Source: Trebonia sp.
GTDB taxonomy: Bacteria; Actinomycetota; Actinomycetes; Streptosporangiales; Streptosporangiaceae
Assembly: GCA_030038035.1 (NCBI GenBank)
Contig: JASHPP010000455.1
Span: 1 to 14,658 of the forward strand
DNA length: 14,658 bases
Reading direction: 5' to 3'
The translations under genes and the position numbers were made by a program. Positions 7,155 through 13,434 of this stretch are shown here, one piece after another; the stretch's first letter is position 1; each line of letters begins with the position of its first letter. The notes under the pieces are model-generated. The model was not told where the DNA came from and ran no database searches. It was given only the letters and a program-made list of their open reading frames with translations.

Positions 7155-7164
7155 CTAAGGTTGC
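7155..7164 (+). promoter_or_regulatory. CTAAGGTTGC box, copy 1, in divergent promoter region
   Basis: This 10-bp box lies in the 146-bp gap between the leftward alpha/beta hydrolase and the rightward VOC gene. The same ten bases recur at 8095-8104 in the other divergent gap. Thirty-one bases downstream is CCTATGAT (7196-7203), so the box would sit at about -55 to -46 of a transcript reading into the VOC gene, a typical activator position. Also in the gap are a CCGGC-GACCA-GCCGG inverted repeat (7177-7191) and, for leftward reading, a TAGCAT -10-like hexamer (complement of 7121-7126). No regulator gene is visible in the window. Confidence 0.4.
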
Positions 7165-7195
7165 ACCCCGGACCGGCCGGCGACCAGCCGGGACA

Positions 7196-7203
7196 CCTAT
7201 GAT
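7196..7203 (+). promoter_or_regulatory. -10-like element CCTATGAT for the VOC gene
   Basis: TATGAT (7198-7203) lies 34 bases before GTG 7238 and is one of the few AT-rich hexamers in the gap. No matching -35 hexamer occurs 16-18 bases upstream, where the sequence is GC-rich, so an activator-dependent promoter is inferred. The counterpart upstream of the aldehyde dehydrogenase is CCTAGGAT at 8137-8144. Confidence 0.4.
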
Positions 7204-7237
7204 CCCAGGCAGAAGCCAGCGCCAAGGAGGCCATGCC

Positions 7238-7735
7238 GTGAGCGAGCGGCCCGCGTACATTCATCACGTCAACTTCCCGACCACCGACCCGGAGCGGACC
7301 ATCGAGTGGTATTCCAAGGTGTTCGGGATGAAGTACATCAAGCCAAAGAGCAACGCCAAGGTCGTCCTCATGACCAGGGGCAACTTCGACCTGCACTTCA
7401 CCCCGGTCGAGGAGATGGACCGGATGGCCCCCTACCACTTCGCCGTCGAGGTCGAGGACTGGGAGCAGTTCCTCGCCCACCTGCGCGACCTCGGCATCCG
7501 GCACACCCGCCCCATCACCCGGCCGGAGAACAACTCGATGTTCTGCTACGTCCACGACCCCGACCACACGATGATCGAGATCGTCTACCACCATCGGCGG
7601 CCGTTCCCGCCGCCGATGGACCACGACCCCGCGCAGGCCGTGAAGCCGGCCGCGGCGGCCAGCAGCCAGGCGAACTCCGCCGACGAGGCCCGCGCCGCCC
7701 GCGCCACCCTCGCCGCGCTCGCCGAGAGCCGGTGA
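7238..7735 (+). CDS. VOC-superfamily (glyoxalase/extradiol dioxygenase-like) single-domain protein
   Basis: A 165-residue protein starting at GTG 7238 behind a near-perfect AAGGAGG (7224-7230, 7-base spacer). The ATG at 7233 is out of frame. One VOC domain fills residues about 6-120 with the beta-alpha-beta-beta-beta repeats of the fold and the expected metal ligands: H10 (IHHVNF), H67 (PYHFAVEV) and E114 (MIEIVYH). This first-His, second-His, Glu pattern serves metal-dependent VOC enzymes such as glyoxalase I, methylmalonyl-CoA epimerase and type I extradiol dioxygenases; in single-domain form it would act as a dimer. The tail (about 125-165) is Pro- then Ala-rich and probably disordered. 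It stands alone between two leftward genes. Context favours a ring-cleavage or isomerase role, but resistance-type VOC proteins are not excluded. Confidence 0.85.
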   Translation: MSERPAYIHHVNFPTTDPERTIEWYSKVFGMKYIKPKSNAKVVLMTRGNFDLHFTPVEEMDRMAPYHFAVEVEDWEQFLAHLRDLGIRHTRPITRPENNSMFCYVHDPDHTMIEIVYHHRRPFPPPMDHDPAQAVKPAAAASSQANSADEARAARATLAALAESR

Positions 7736-7740
7736 CCGGC
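7728..7740. repeat. 13-bp palindrome across the VOC stop codon
   Basis: GCCGGT-G-ACCGGC is a perfect inverted repeat with a single central base, spanning TGA 7733-7735 in the 16-bp gap between convergent genes. The loop is too short for an RNA hairpin, so it looks more like a protein-binding half-site pair or chance in GC-rich DNA. Confidence 0.25.
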
Positions 7741-7751
7741 CGCGCCGTTCA

Positions 7752-8030
7752 CTACCAAAACGGCACGAGGTCCAGCCGCGTCCGCTCGTCGAGGAAGGGC
7801 AGCACCTGTCCGCGCAGATAGGTGGTGAAGTGCGGACTCGCCAGGTGAGCCTCGAAAGCGGCCTCGTCCGCGTAGCGTTCGAGAAGAACGAAAACGCCGG
7901 GCTGGTCGGGATCCCGCAGCACCCGGTATTCGAGGTTCCCCGGTTCTGCCCGGGTTGGCTCGAGCATGTTCCGCAGCGCCGCGGCAACCCGGTCCACCTC
8001 CCCGGCCCGCGCCTTGTACTGCGCGATCAC
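7752..8030 (-). CDS. ABM-domain (antibiotic biosynthesis monooxygenase-like) small protein
   Basis: A 92-residue ferredoxin-like dimeric alpha/beta-barrel protein. Recognisable family features are a first strand ending IAQYKARAGE, the EPGNLEY segment (29-35), and the long motif from E51 to F68 with H62 and H67 near the pocket. Such proteins act as cofactor-free monooxygenases, quinol oxidases or small-molecule isomerases, usually as dimers. The start is uncertain: GTG 8030 has no good ribosome binding site, and the frame stays open upstream with Ile-Glu-Phe-Val just before it, which would complete the first beta strand. A CTG at 8048 would add six residues. The gene is divergent from the aldehyde dehydrogenase and convergent with the VOC gene. 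Its role is probably an accessory oxygenation in the same pathway, by location only. Confidence 0.78.
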   Translation of the reverse strand: MIAQYKARAGEVDRVAAALRNMLEPTRAEPGNLEYRVLRDPDQPGVFVLLERYADEAAFEAHLASPHFTTYLRGQVLPFLDERTRLDLVPFW

Positions 8031-8094
8031 AACGAACTCGATGGACAGAGTCTGGTCGGATCCGGCGGGCGCACGGAACCGTCTCGACGTACAT

Positions 8095-8104
8095 CTAAGG
8101 TTGC
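8095..8104 (+). promoter_or_regulatory. CTAAGGTTGC box, copy 2, upstream of the aldehyde dehydrogenase operon
   Basis: Identical over ten bases to 7155-7164 and again inside a divergent gap (8031-8187, between the ABM and aldehyde dehydrogenase genes). Thirty-two bases further on is CCTAGGAT (8137-8144). Other small symmetries in the gap are CGGATCCG (8057-8064) and ACGG-AA-CCGT (8073-8082). Shared regulation of the two transcription units is inferred. Confidence 0.4.
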
Positions 8105-8136
8105 GCTTCGCATAGCTGATCCCGGCTTCCCCGCTT

Positions 8137-8144
8137 CCTAGGAT
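8137..8144 (+). promoter_or_regulatory. -10-like element CCTAGGAT for the right-arm operon
   Basis: TAGGAT (8139-8144) lies about 43 bases before the aldehyde dehydrogenase start and matches the position and sequence of the element before the VOC gene, again without a good -35. It is the only promoter candidate I see for the five-gene rightward run. Confidence 0.35.
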
Positions 8145-8187
8145 GGTCCAGCGCCGCTACTGGCGGCAGAGCAGGAAGGCAAGCCGC

Positions 8188-9594
8188 GTGATGACGCCCA
8201 CCGTCCAGGTCCGTGATCCCGCCGACCAGCGCTCGGTGGTCGGCGAGGTCCCGGCGATGACCGCCGCCGAGGTCGCCGCGGCCTACGAGCGAGCCCGCGC
8301 CGGCTTCCGGACCTGGCGCGCGGCCGGCCCGCTCGACCGGGCCGCCGTGCTGTCCCGCTGCGCGATCCTGGTCAGGGAAAACGCCGATGACGGGGCCGTC
8401 ACGCTGGTCAGGGAGAACGGCAAGACGCTCGCCGAGGCCAGGACCGAGGTCGCCAAGACCGCGGACTTCTTCGACTACTACGCCTCGTTCGCCCGCCAGC
8501 CCTGGGGCGAGATCCTCGCCGACGCCAGGCCGGGAAGCCAGGCGAGCGCCCGCGTCGAGCCGGTCGGCGTGGTGCTCGCGATCACGCCGTGGAACGATCC
8601 CCTGCTGACCCCGGCCCGCAAGCTGGCCCCGGCGCTCATCGCGGGAAACGCGGCGCTGCTCAAGCCGGCCTCGCAGACGCCGGGGATCGCCCAGTGGCTG
8701 GCGCAGCGGCTGGCAGCGGCGGGCCTGCCCGCGGGCGTGCTCGGCGTGGTCACCGGATACAACAGGGAGATCTCGCCGGTGCTGCTCGGCCACGAGGAAC
8801 TCGACGCGGTGACGTTCACCGGCTCGACCGAGGTCGGGACCATGCTGCGCGGCGCTCTCGCCACCCGCAACGTACGGCTGCAGGCCGAGATGGGCGGCAA
8901 GAACGCCTCGGTCGTCCTCGCGGACGCGGACCTGGAACTGGCCGCGGACACCGTGGCCGCGGCGACGTTCGCCCAGGCCGGGCAGCGGTGCACCGCGACC
9001 AGCCGGCTGATCGTCGAATCCCCCGCCGCGCCGGCCCTGCTCGACATGCTGCGGCAGCGCGCCGGCGGCTACGTGCTCGGGCCCGGGCTCGACCCGGCGA
9101 CCACGATGGGCCCGCTCGCCATGGCCGCGCACAGGGACGAGGTCCTGGCGCACATCGACCGGGCCAGGGCCGAGGGCGCGGGCATCGTCGCCGGCGGCGG
9201 CAAGCCGGCCGCCGAAGCGCTCAAGTACGGCTGCTACGTCGAGCCGACGATCGTGACCGTCGGCCCGGGACTGTCGCTGTGGCGGGATGAGGTGTTCGGC
9301 CCCGTGCTCGCGGTCACCCCGGCCGACGGCTTCGACGAGGCGGTCGGGCTGGCCAACGACTCCGGCTACGGCCTGTCCGCGGCGCTCTTCACGACCAGCC
9401 TGCGGGCGGCCTGCGAGTTCACCGACCGGGCCGAGGCGGGCCAGGTCTCGGTCAACCTGCCCACGTCCGGCTGGGACGTGCATCACCCGTTCGGCGGGTT
9501 CCGCGACTCCGGATCCCCGTTCAAGGAGCAGGGCAGCCCGGGGCTGCGCTTCTACACCCGCATCAAGACGACGGCCGTGAGGTTCGCGTGGTAG
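8188..9594 (+). CDS. NAD(P)-dependent aldehyde dehydrogenase
   Basis: Oxidises an aldehyde to a carboxylic acid in the cytoplasm. GTG 8188 is preferred (AGGAAGG at 8173-8179, 8-base spacer); ATG 8191, next codon, is equally possible. Numbering from that ATG (467 residues), all ALDH landmarks are present: the catalytic Asn N135 (TPWND), cofactor Lys K158 (LLKPA), FTGSTEVG (209-216), general base E233 (EMGGKN), nucleophile C267 (GQRCTAT) and EVFGP (367-371). The GQRCTATSR surroundings and overall length recall alpha-ketoglutaric-semialdehyde and vanillin-type dehydrogenases more than betaine or acetaldehyde enzymes, but the substrate is not fixed by sequence. First gene of the right-arm operon; the amidohydrolase follows after 27 bases. 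In this setting it could oxidise the aldehyde released by the ThDP decarboxylase encoded two genes on. Confidence 0.92.
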   Translation: MMTPTVQVRDPADQRSVVGEVPAMTAAEVAAAYERARAGFRTWRAAGPLDRAAVLSRCAILVRENADDGAVTLVRENGKTLAEARTEVAKTADFFDYYASFARQPWGEILADARPGSQASARVEPVGVVLAITPWNDPLLTPARKLAPALIAGNAALLKPASQTPGIAQWLAQRLAAAGLPAGVLGVVTGYNREISPVLLGHEELDAVTFTGSTEVGTMLRGALATRNVRLQAEMGGKNASVVLADADLELAADTVAAATFAQAGQRCTATSRLIVESPAAPALLDMLRQRAGGYVLGPGLDPATTMGPLAMAAHRDEVLAHIDRARAEGAGIVAGGGKPAAEALKYGCYVEPTIVTVGPGLSLWRDEVFGPVLAVTPADGFDEAVGLANDSGYGLSAALFTTSLRAACEFTDRAEAGQVSVNLPTSGWDVHHPFGGFRDSGSPFKEQGSPGLRFYTRIKTTAVRFAW

Positions 9595-9621
9595 CCCCGC
9601 CGCTCGGCACAGAAAGGTAGC

Positions 9622-10494
9622 TTGTCCGTGTTCATTGTCGATTCACAGGTTCACATTTGGCGCGAGGAGACTCCGGACCGCCCCTGGGTGCCCGGTGCCC
9701 GCGAGCGCATGCGGCTCAACGGGCACCGCGAGGAGGCGTTCACCTACCAGGAGTGCCTGGCGCTGATGGACGAGGCGGGCGTCGACCGCGCGCTGATCAT
9801 CCCGCCGTCCTGGGAAGGCGACCGGGTGGACTACGCGCTCGAGGCGTGCGAGGCGAACCCAGGGCGGTTCGGCATCATGGCGCGGATTCCGCAGAACAAG
9901 CCGGCCGAAGGCGCCGCCATGCTGCACGATTTCGCGCAGCACCCGCACATCCTGGGAACCCGGCTCACCTTCCACCGGCCGGTCGACAGGAACTGGATGA
10001 TCGACGGCACCAACGACTGGTACTGGCCGCTCGCCGAGGAGCTTGGCATCCCGACGATGGTGCACGCGCCCATCTGGAAGGCCGAACTCGGCCAGATCGC
10101 CGACCGCCACCCGGGCCTGCGGATCATCATCGACCACATGGGCATCATGGCCCGGTGCGTCGACGACGCGATCGGCTACTGGGTGAGCGAGACCGCCGAC
10201 CTGTACGCGCACCCGAACATCTACGTGAAGATCTCGGCCGTCCCCGGGTACTCGACGCAGCCGTTCCCCAACCTGAACATCGCCAAGTACGTGCGCGAGA
10301 TGGTGGACAAGATGGGGCCGCACCGGTGCTTCTGGGGGACCGACCTGACCCGGCTGATGGGCCACGGGCTCACCTACCGGGAGACGATCGAGCAGTTCAC
10401 CAAGCACTTCCCGCTCACCCAGGAGGAACTGGAGTGGATCATGGGACGCGGGATCTGCGAGTGCCTCAGCTGGCCCATCCCGGTGCGCGCATGA
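9622..10494 (+). CDS. Amidohydrolase-2 family metal-dependent hydrolase or decarboxylase
   Basis: A 290-residue TIM-barrel enzyme of the Amidohydro_2 family (lactonases, ACMSD-type decarboxylases). The N-terminal metal motif reads VDSQVHIW (6-13), with one His where many members have HxH. Later landmarks are H148 (MVHAP), H172 (IIDHMG) and the catalytic Asp D241 in FWGTDLTR. TTG 9622 lies 4 bases after AGAAAGG (9611-9617); GTG 9628, two codons later, gives a 10-base spacer and an N-terminus closer to usual members, so either may be used. It ends in a 4-base ATGA overlap with the ThDP enzyme, indicating translational coupling. The family either opens lactones (as in L-rhamnose and L-fucose routes) or removes CO2 from aromatic or muconate acids. 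The sequence alone does not choose, and no sugar-acid dehydratase is nearby. Confidence 0.85.
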   Translation: MSVFIVDSQVHIWREETPDRPWVPGARERMRLNGHREEAFTYQECLALMDEAGVDRALIIPPSWEGDRVDYALEACEANPGRFGIMARIPQNKPAEGAAMLHDFAQHPHILGTRLTFHRPVDRNWMIDGTNDWYWPLAEELGIPTMVHAPIWKAELGQIADRHPGLRIIIDHMGIMARCVDDAIGYWVSETADLYAHPNIYVKISAVPGYSTQPFPNLNIAKYVREMVDKMGPHRCFWGTDLTRLMGHGLTYRETIEQFTKHFPLTQEELEWIMGRGICECLSWPIPVRA

Positions 10495-12185
10495 CCGACG
10501 GCGGCGAGGCGCTCGTCAGGGCGGCCATCGACCTGGGAGCGGACTGCATCTTCTCGTCCTCCGGGTCGGAGTGGGCGCCTGTGTGGGAGGCGTACGCCCG
10601 TCGCGCGCAGGCGGGCATCGCAAGCCCGACGTACATCGACCTCGCCCACGAGACGACCGCGGTCGGCATGGCCACCGGCTATGCCGCGGTGACCGGACGC
10701 GCGCAGGTCGTGCTCTTGCACGCGGCCGCGGGGCTGCTGCAGGGCGCGAACGCGATCCACGGCGCCCTGCTCACCGGGGCGCCCCTCGTCGTCTGCTCCG
10801 GTGAGTCCGCCGGGTACGGCGACGCGGCCGGCCCGGACCCGGGATCCCAGTGGTACCGGAACCTGTCGGTCGTCGGCGGCCCGCAGGGCGTGGCCGCGCC
10901 GTTCGTCAAGTGGGCATGCGCCGCGGCCGACGTCAGCGTCGTGTACGGGATGGTCAAGCGGGCCGGCGAGCTCGCGGCCCAGCCGCCGGCCGGCCCGGTG
11001 TACGTGAACACGCCGGTCGAGGTGCTGCTGGCGCCGTGGCAGCCCGCGGCCGCGGACAAGCCCGCGCCGCCCCCCGGGCAGACGGTGGCCGTCCCAGGGG
11101 ACGTCGACGCCGCGGCCCGGCTGCTGGCCGCCGCCCGCAATCCCGTGCTCGCGACCGAGACGGCGGGCCGGGACCCCGGCGCGTTCGCCGCCCTCGGCGA
11201 GCTCGCCGAGCTGCTGGCGATCCCCGTGGTCGAGCCGCAGTCGGCCCTCTGCGCGAACTTCCCGCGGACGAGCCCGCTGCACGCGGGCGGCGAGCTGGGT
11301 CCGCTGGCCGCCGACGCCGACCTGGTGGTCCTGCTCGGCTGCCGGGCCCCGTGGTATCCCCCGTCCGCCAAGCCGGGCACCGGCCAGGTGCTGGTGATCG
11401 ACGAGACGCCGCACCGGCCGCACATCGCCTACCAGGTGCTCACCGCGGACCGGTACGTCGGCGGCGACATGGCCGCGACGCTGCGGGCGCTGACGGCCCG
11501 GGTCGCCGAGCTCGGGGTGGACACCGCGGCCGTGGCGGCCCGCAGGGAGCGCCTCGCCGGCGCGCACGCCGCGGCCGAGGAATCCCGGCTGCGGGCCGAG
11601 GCCGAGGCCGCCGCCGCGGACGGACCCGTCGACCCGGTCGCCGCGGCCGCCGCGCTGCGCGAGGTGCTCGGCCCGGACGCCGTGGTGATCGACGAGACGA
11701 TCACGCACAGCCGGCTGATCGCGCGGCACCTGATGGCGCGGACTCCCGGCCGGTACCGGTACGTCCAGGGCGGGCTCGGGCAGGGCCTTGGCGTGGCGCT
11801 CGGCGCCAAGCTGGCGCTGGGCGACCGGCTGGTCGCGTTCACGGTCGGTGACGGCTCCTGGCTGTACAACCCGATCGTGCCTGGCCTGATGGCCGCCGCC
11901 GCCTACGGCCTGCCGGTCCTTGTGGTCGTCTTCAACAACGGCAAGTACCTGTCCATGCGGCACAACCACCGCCGCGTGTACCCGGACAGCGTGGCGGCCC
12001 GCACCGGCTTCCAGCTCGGCGTCGACCTGTCCGCCCAGCCGGATGCCGCCGCGGTGGCCGCCGCCGCCGGCGCGGCCGGCTTCACGGCCGCCACCGCGCG
12101 CGAGCTCGCGCCCGCGCTTGACAAGGCCGTAGCCACGGTCCGCGGCGGCAACAGTGCCGTCGTCAACATCGCGCTGTCCAAGTAG
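10491..12185 (+). CDS. ThDP-dependent 2-oxoacid decarboxylase-like enzyme (benzoylformate decarboxylase / acetolactate synthase superfamily)
   Basis: A 564-residue three-domain thiamin-diphosphate enzyme starting at ATG 10491, inside the preceding stop. The catalytic Glu that activates the cofactor is E54 (AHETTAVGMATGYA). The ThDP/Mg motif begins GDGS (453-456) and ends at N482/N483 (FNNGKY). From memory of Pseudomonas putida benzoylformate decarboxylase, Ser26 aligns with S26 (SSSGSE) and His70 with H77 (LLHAAAG), and both share a VKW motif (139-141 here). The third active-site residue, His281, has no match: the region reads CRAPWYPPS (284-292). An FAD-binding acetolactate synthase is less likely, given the active-site match to the decarboxylase. 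The likely reaction is nonoxidative decarboxylation of a 2-oxoacid to an aldehyde, with a 2-hydroxyacyl lyase as the main alternative. The open frame continues far upstream inside the amidohydrolase gene, but that part is not used. Confidence 0.85.
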   Translation: MTDGGEALVRAAIDLGADCIFSSSGSEWAPVWEAYARRAQAGIASPTYIDLAHETTAVGMATGYAAVTGRAQVVLLHAAAGLLQGANAIHGALLTGAPLVVCSGESAGYGDAAGPDPGSQWYRNLSVVGGPQGVAAPFVKWACAAADVSVVYGMVKRAGELAAQPPAGPVYVNTPVEVLLAPWQPAAADKPAPPPGQTVAVPGDVDAAARLLAAARNPVLATETAGRDPGAFAALGELAELLAIPVVEPQSALCANFPRTSPLHAGGELGPLAADADLVVLLGCRAPWYPPSAKPGTGQVLVIDETPHRPHIAYQVLTADRYVGGDMAATLRALTARVAELGVDTAAVAARRERLAGAHAAAEESRLRAEAEAAAADGPVDPVAAAAALREVLGPDAVVIDETITHSRLIARHLMARTPGRYRYVQGGLGQGLGVALGAKLALGDRLVAFTVGDGSWLYNPIVPGLMAAAAYGLPVLVVVFNNGKYLSMRHNHRRVYPDSVAARTGFQLGVDLSAQPDAAAVAAAAGAAGFTAATARELAPALDKAVATVRGGNSAVVNIALSK

Positions 12186-12209
12186 TCAGAACGAAGGGGA
12201 CTTACTCCC

Positions 12210-13280
12210 ATGCCCACCGAAGCTGCCCAGGCCAGGGTCCGCGTCAAGGCCGATGACCTGCGCGCCCTGGTCGCCGGGATCTTCGCCGCACGCGGCACCC
12301 GGGAGGCCGACGCGGCCGCGGTGGCCGACGCGCTCGTCTGGGCCAACCTGCGGGGCATCGACTCGCACGGCGTGTCCCGCGTGCCGCGGTACATCGAGCT
12401 GTTCGAGGCGGGCGAGGCGGTCGCGGACGCGGTGCCGACCGTGACCCGCCCGCGCGCCGCGATCGCGATCGTCGACGCGCACGCGGCGCCCGGCCCTGTC
12501 GCGATGAACAGCGCCGCCGACGAGGCCGTCGCGGCCGCCCGCGAGTGCGGCATCGGCTGGGCCTCGGTGCGGGGCACCGTGCACACCGGCGCCATCGGGT
12601 ACTACACGAGCCGGGTCGCGGGCGCGCGCATGGCGGCGGTCGGCGTGGTCGCCGGCGTGCCGAACATGGCGTACGCCGGGGCGCGGGGCGCCGCGGTCGC
12701 CACCAGCCCGCTGTCGGTCGCGGTGCCCGCCGGCCGGCACGAGCTCGTGCTGCTCGACATGGCCACCGCCGTCATCGCGCTCGGCCGGATCGCCCAGCTC
12801 AAGGCGGCCGGGAAGGAGCTGCCGCCGGGCGCCGCCCTCACCAGGGACGGGGACCCGACGACCGACCCCGCGCTGGCCGCCGTGCCGGTCCCCGTCGGCG
12901 GGCCGAAGGGTTCGGGCATGAGCCTGGTGTTCGAGCTGCTGGCCAGCGGCCTGACCGCGAACCCGATCGTGCCCGGGTACCACTTTGGCGGCAAGGACGG
13001 CAGGCGGCACAGGCAGAACGCGTTCATCCTCGCCATCGACGTGTCCGCCTTCCTGCCGCTCGCGGAGTTCACCGCCGCGGTCGACGAGACGGTCGACGCG
13101 ATCAAGTCGCTGCCGCCCGCCGACGGCACGGCCGAGATCCTGATCCCTGGCGAGCGGGGCCGCCGCAGCGAGGCCGAGCGGCGCTCCGCCGGCATCCCGC
13201 TTGGCGCCAGGGCCTGGCGCGAGCTGACCGACCTGGCCGCCGCCCTCGGCGTGACCGTGCCTGAACCCATCGGCGGCTAA
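12210..13280 (+). CDS. Ldh2/YiaK-type NAD(P)-dependent 2-hydroxyacid (malate/lactate-like) dehydrogenase
   Basis: A 356-residue enzyme of the Ldh2 family, which is unrelated to classical Rossmann lactate dehydrogenases and reversibly oxidises 2-hydroxyacids (malate, lactate, ureidoglycolate, sulfolactate, 2,3-diketogulonate). Family marks are IDSHGVSRVP with H53, VHTGAIGYY with H125, TSPLSVAVP (165-173), LDMATA with D183, and GGPKGSG (230-236) where other members have GGYKGYG. ATG 12210 follows AAGGGGA (12194-12200) by 9 bases and lies 24 bases after the ThDP gene, in the same operon. Placed beside a 2-oxoacid decarboxylase and an aldehyde dehydrogenase, it most simply makes the 2-oxoacid that the ThDP enzyme consumes. 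Length is normal and all catalytic residues are present. Exact substrate unknown. Confidence 0.9.
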   Translation: MPTEAAQARVRVKADDLRALVAGIFAARGTREADAAAVADALVWANLRGIDSHGVSRVPRYIELFEAGEAVADAVPTVTRPRAAIAIVDAHAAPGPVAMNSAADEAVAAARECGIGWASVRGTVHTGAIGYYTSRVAGARMAAVGVVAGVPNMAYAGARGAAVATSPLSVAVPAGRHELVLLDMATAVIALGRIAQLKAAGKELPPGAALTRDGDPTTDPALAAVPVPVGGPKGSGMSLVFELLASGLTANPIVPGYHFGGKDGRRHRQNAFILAIDVSAFLPLAEFTAAVDETVDAIKSLPPADGTAEILIPGERGRRSEAERRSAGIPLGARAWRELTDLAAALGVTVPEPIGG

Positions 13281-13287
13281 CCCGCCG
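13271..13287 (+). terminator. Short GC hairpin over the Ldh2 stop codon (weak terminator or attenuator candidate)
   Basis: CGGCGG (13271-13276) and CCGCCG (13282-13287) are exact reverse complements around CTAAC, which includes the TAA stop. There is no T run after it. It may reduce read-through into the flavin monooxygenase gene, which lies 154 bases away, the longest same-strand gap of the right arm. Confidence 0.3.
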
Positions 13288-13310
13288 TCGCTGCAGGCCG
13301 AAGGCGCAGC

Positions 13311-13320
13311 AAAAGGAGGT
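13311..13320 (+). promoter_or_regulatory. Orphan Shine-Dalgarno-like sequence in the 13281-13434 gap
   Basis: AAAAGGAGGT is almost a perfect anti-SD match but has no ATG, GTG or TTG at a usual distance. The nearest possible start is CTG 13330, opening a 22-codon hydrophobic reading to TGA 13396-13398. It may be a leader peptide, the remnant of a lost gene, or chance. Nothing else recognisable is in this 154-bp gap except the proper SD (GGAGGAG, 13421-13427) of the next gene. Confidence 0.25.
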
Positions 13321-13434
13321 CCAGGCCGGCTGCCCGGGGCGGTCGCCGCTGGCGTGTTCGTCGTGATCGCAATCGTTGCAGACGTGACCGGGCTGTGATC
13401 CGCTAGTGGCGTCGGACGCGGGAGGAGACGACCA

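Noticed and set aside
7161..7203. TTGCAC and TATGAT read as a -35/-10 promoter pair
   Set aside because: The spacing is 31 bases, far beyond 16-19, so TTGCAC cannot be the -35; it was reinterpreted as part of the repeated CTAAGGTTGC box.
7233..7235. ATG 7233 as the VOC start
   Set aside because: It is out of frame with the VOC domain and only 2 bases from the AAGGAGG site; GTG 7238 is in frame with a normal 7-base spacer.
9657..10490. A 278-codon N-terminal extension of the ThDP enzyme
   Set aside because: It overlaps the whole amidohydrolase gene in another frame, is low-complexity Arg/Gly/Pro-rich, and the protein from ATG 10491 already has the complete ThDP enzyme architecture.
10374..11969. 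A 531-codon minus-strand open frame opposite the ThDP gene
   Set aside because: Arg/Gly-rich composition without domains, and the plus-strand gene has intact catalytic motifs.
9622..13280. A sugar-acid (rhamnonate/fuconate) catabolic operon suggested by the amidohydrolase and ribose-type importer
   Set aside because: No sugar dehydrogenase, dehydratase or aldolase is present, and the ThDP enzyme and flavin monooxygenase fit better with aromatic or other organic acid breakdown.
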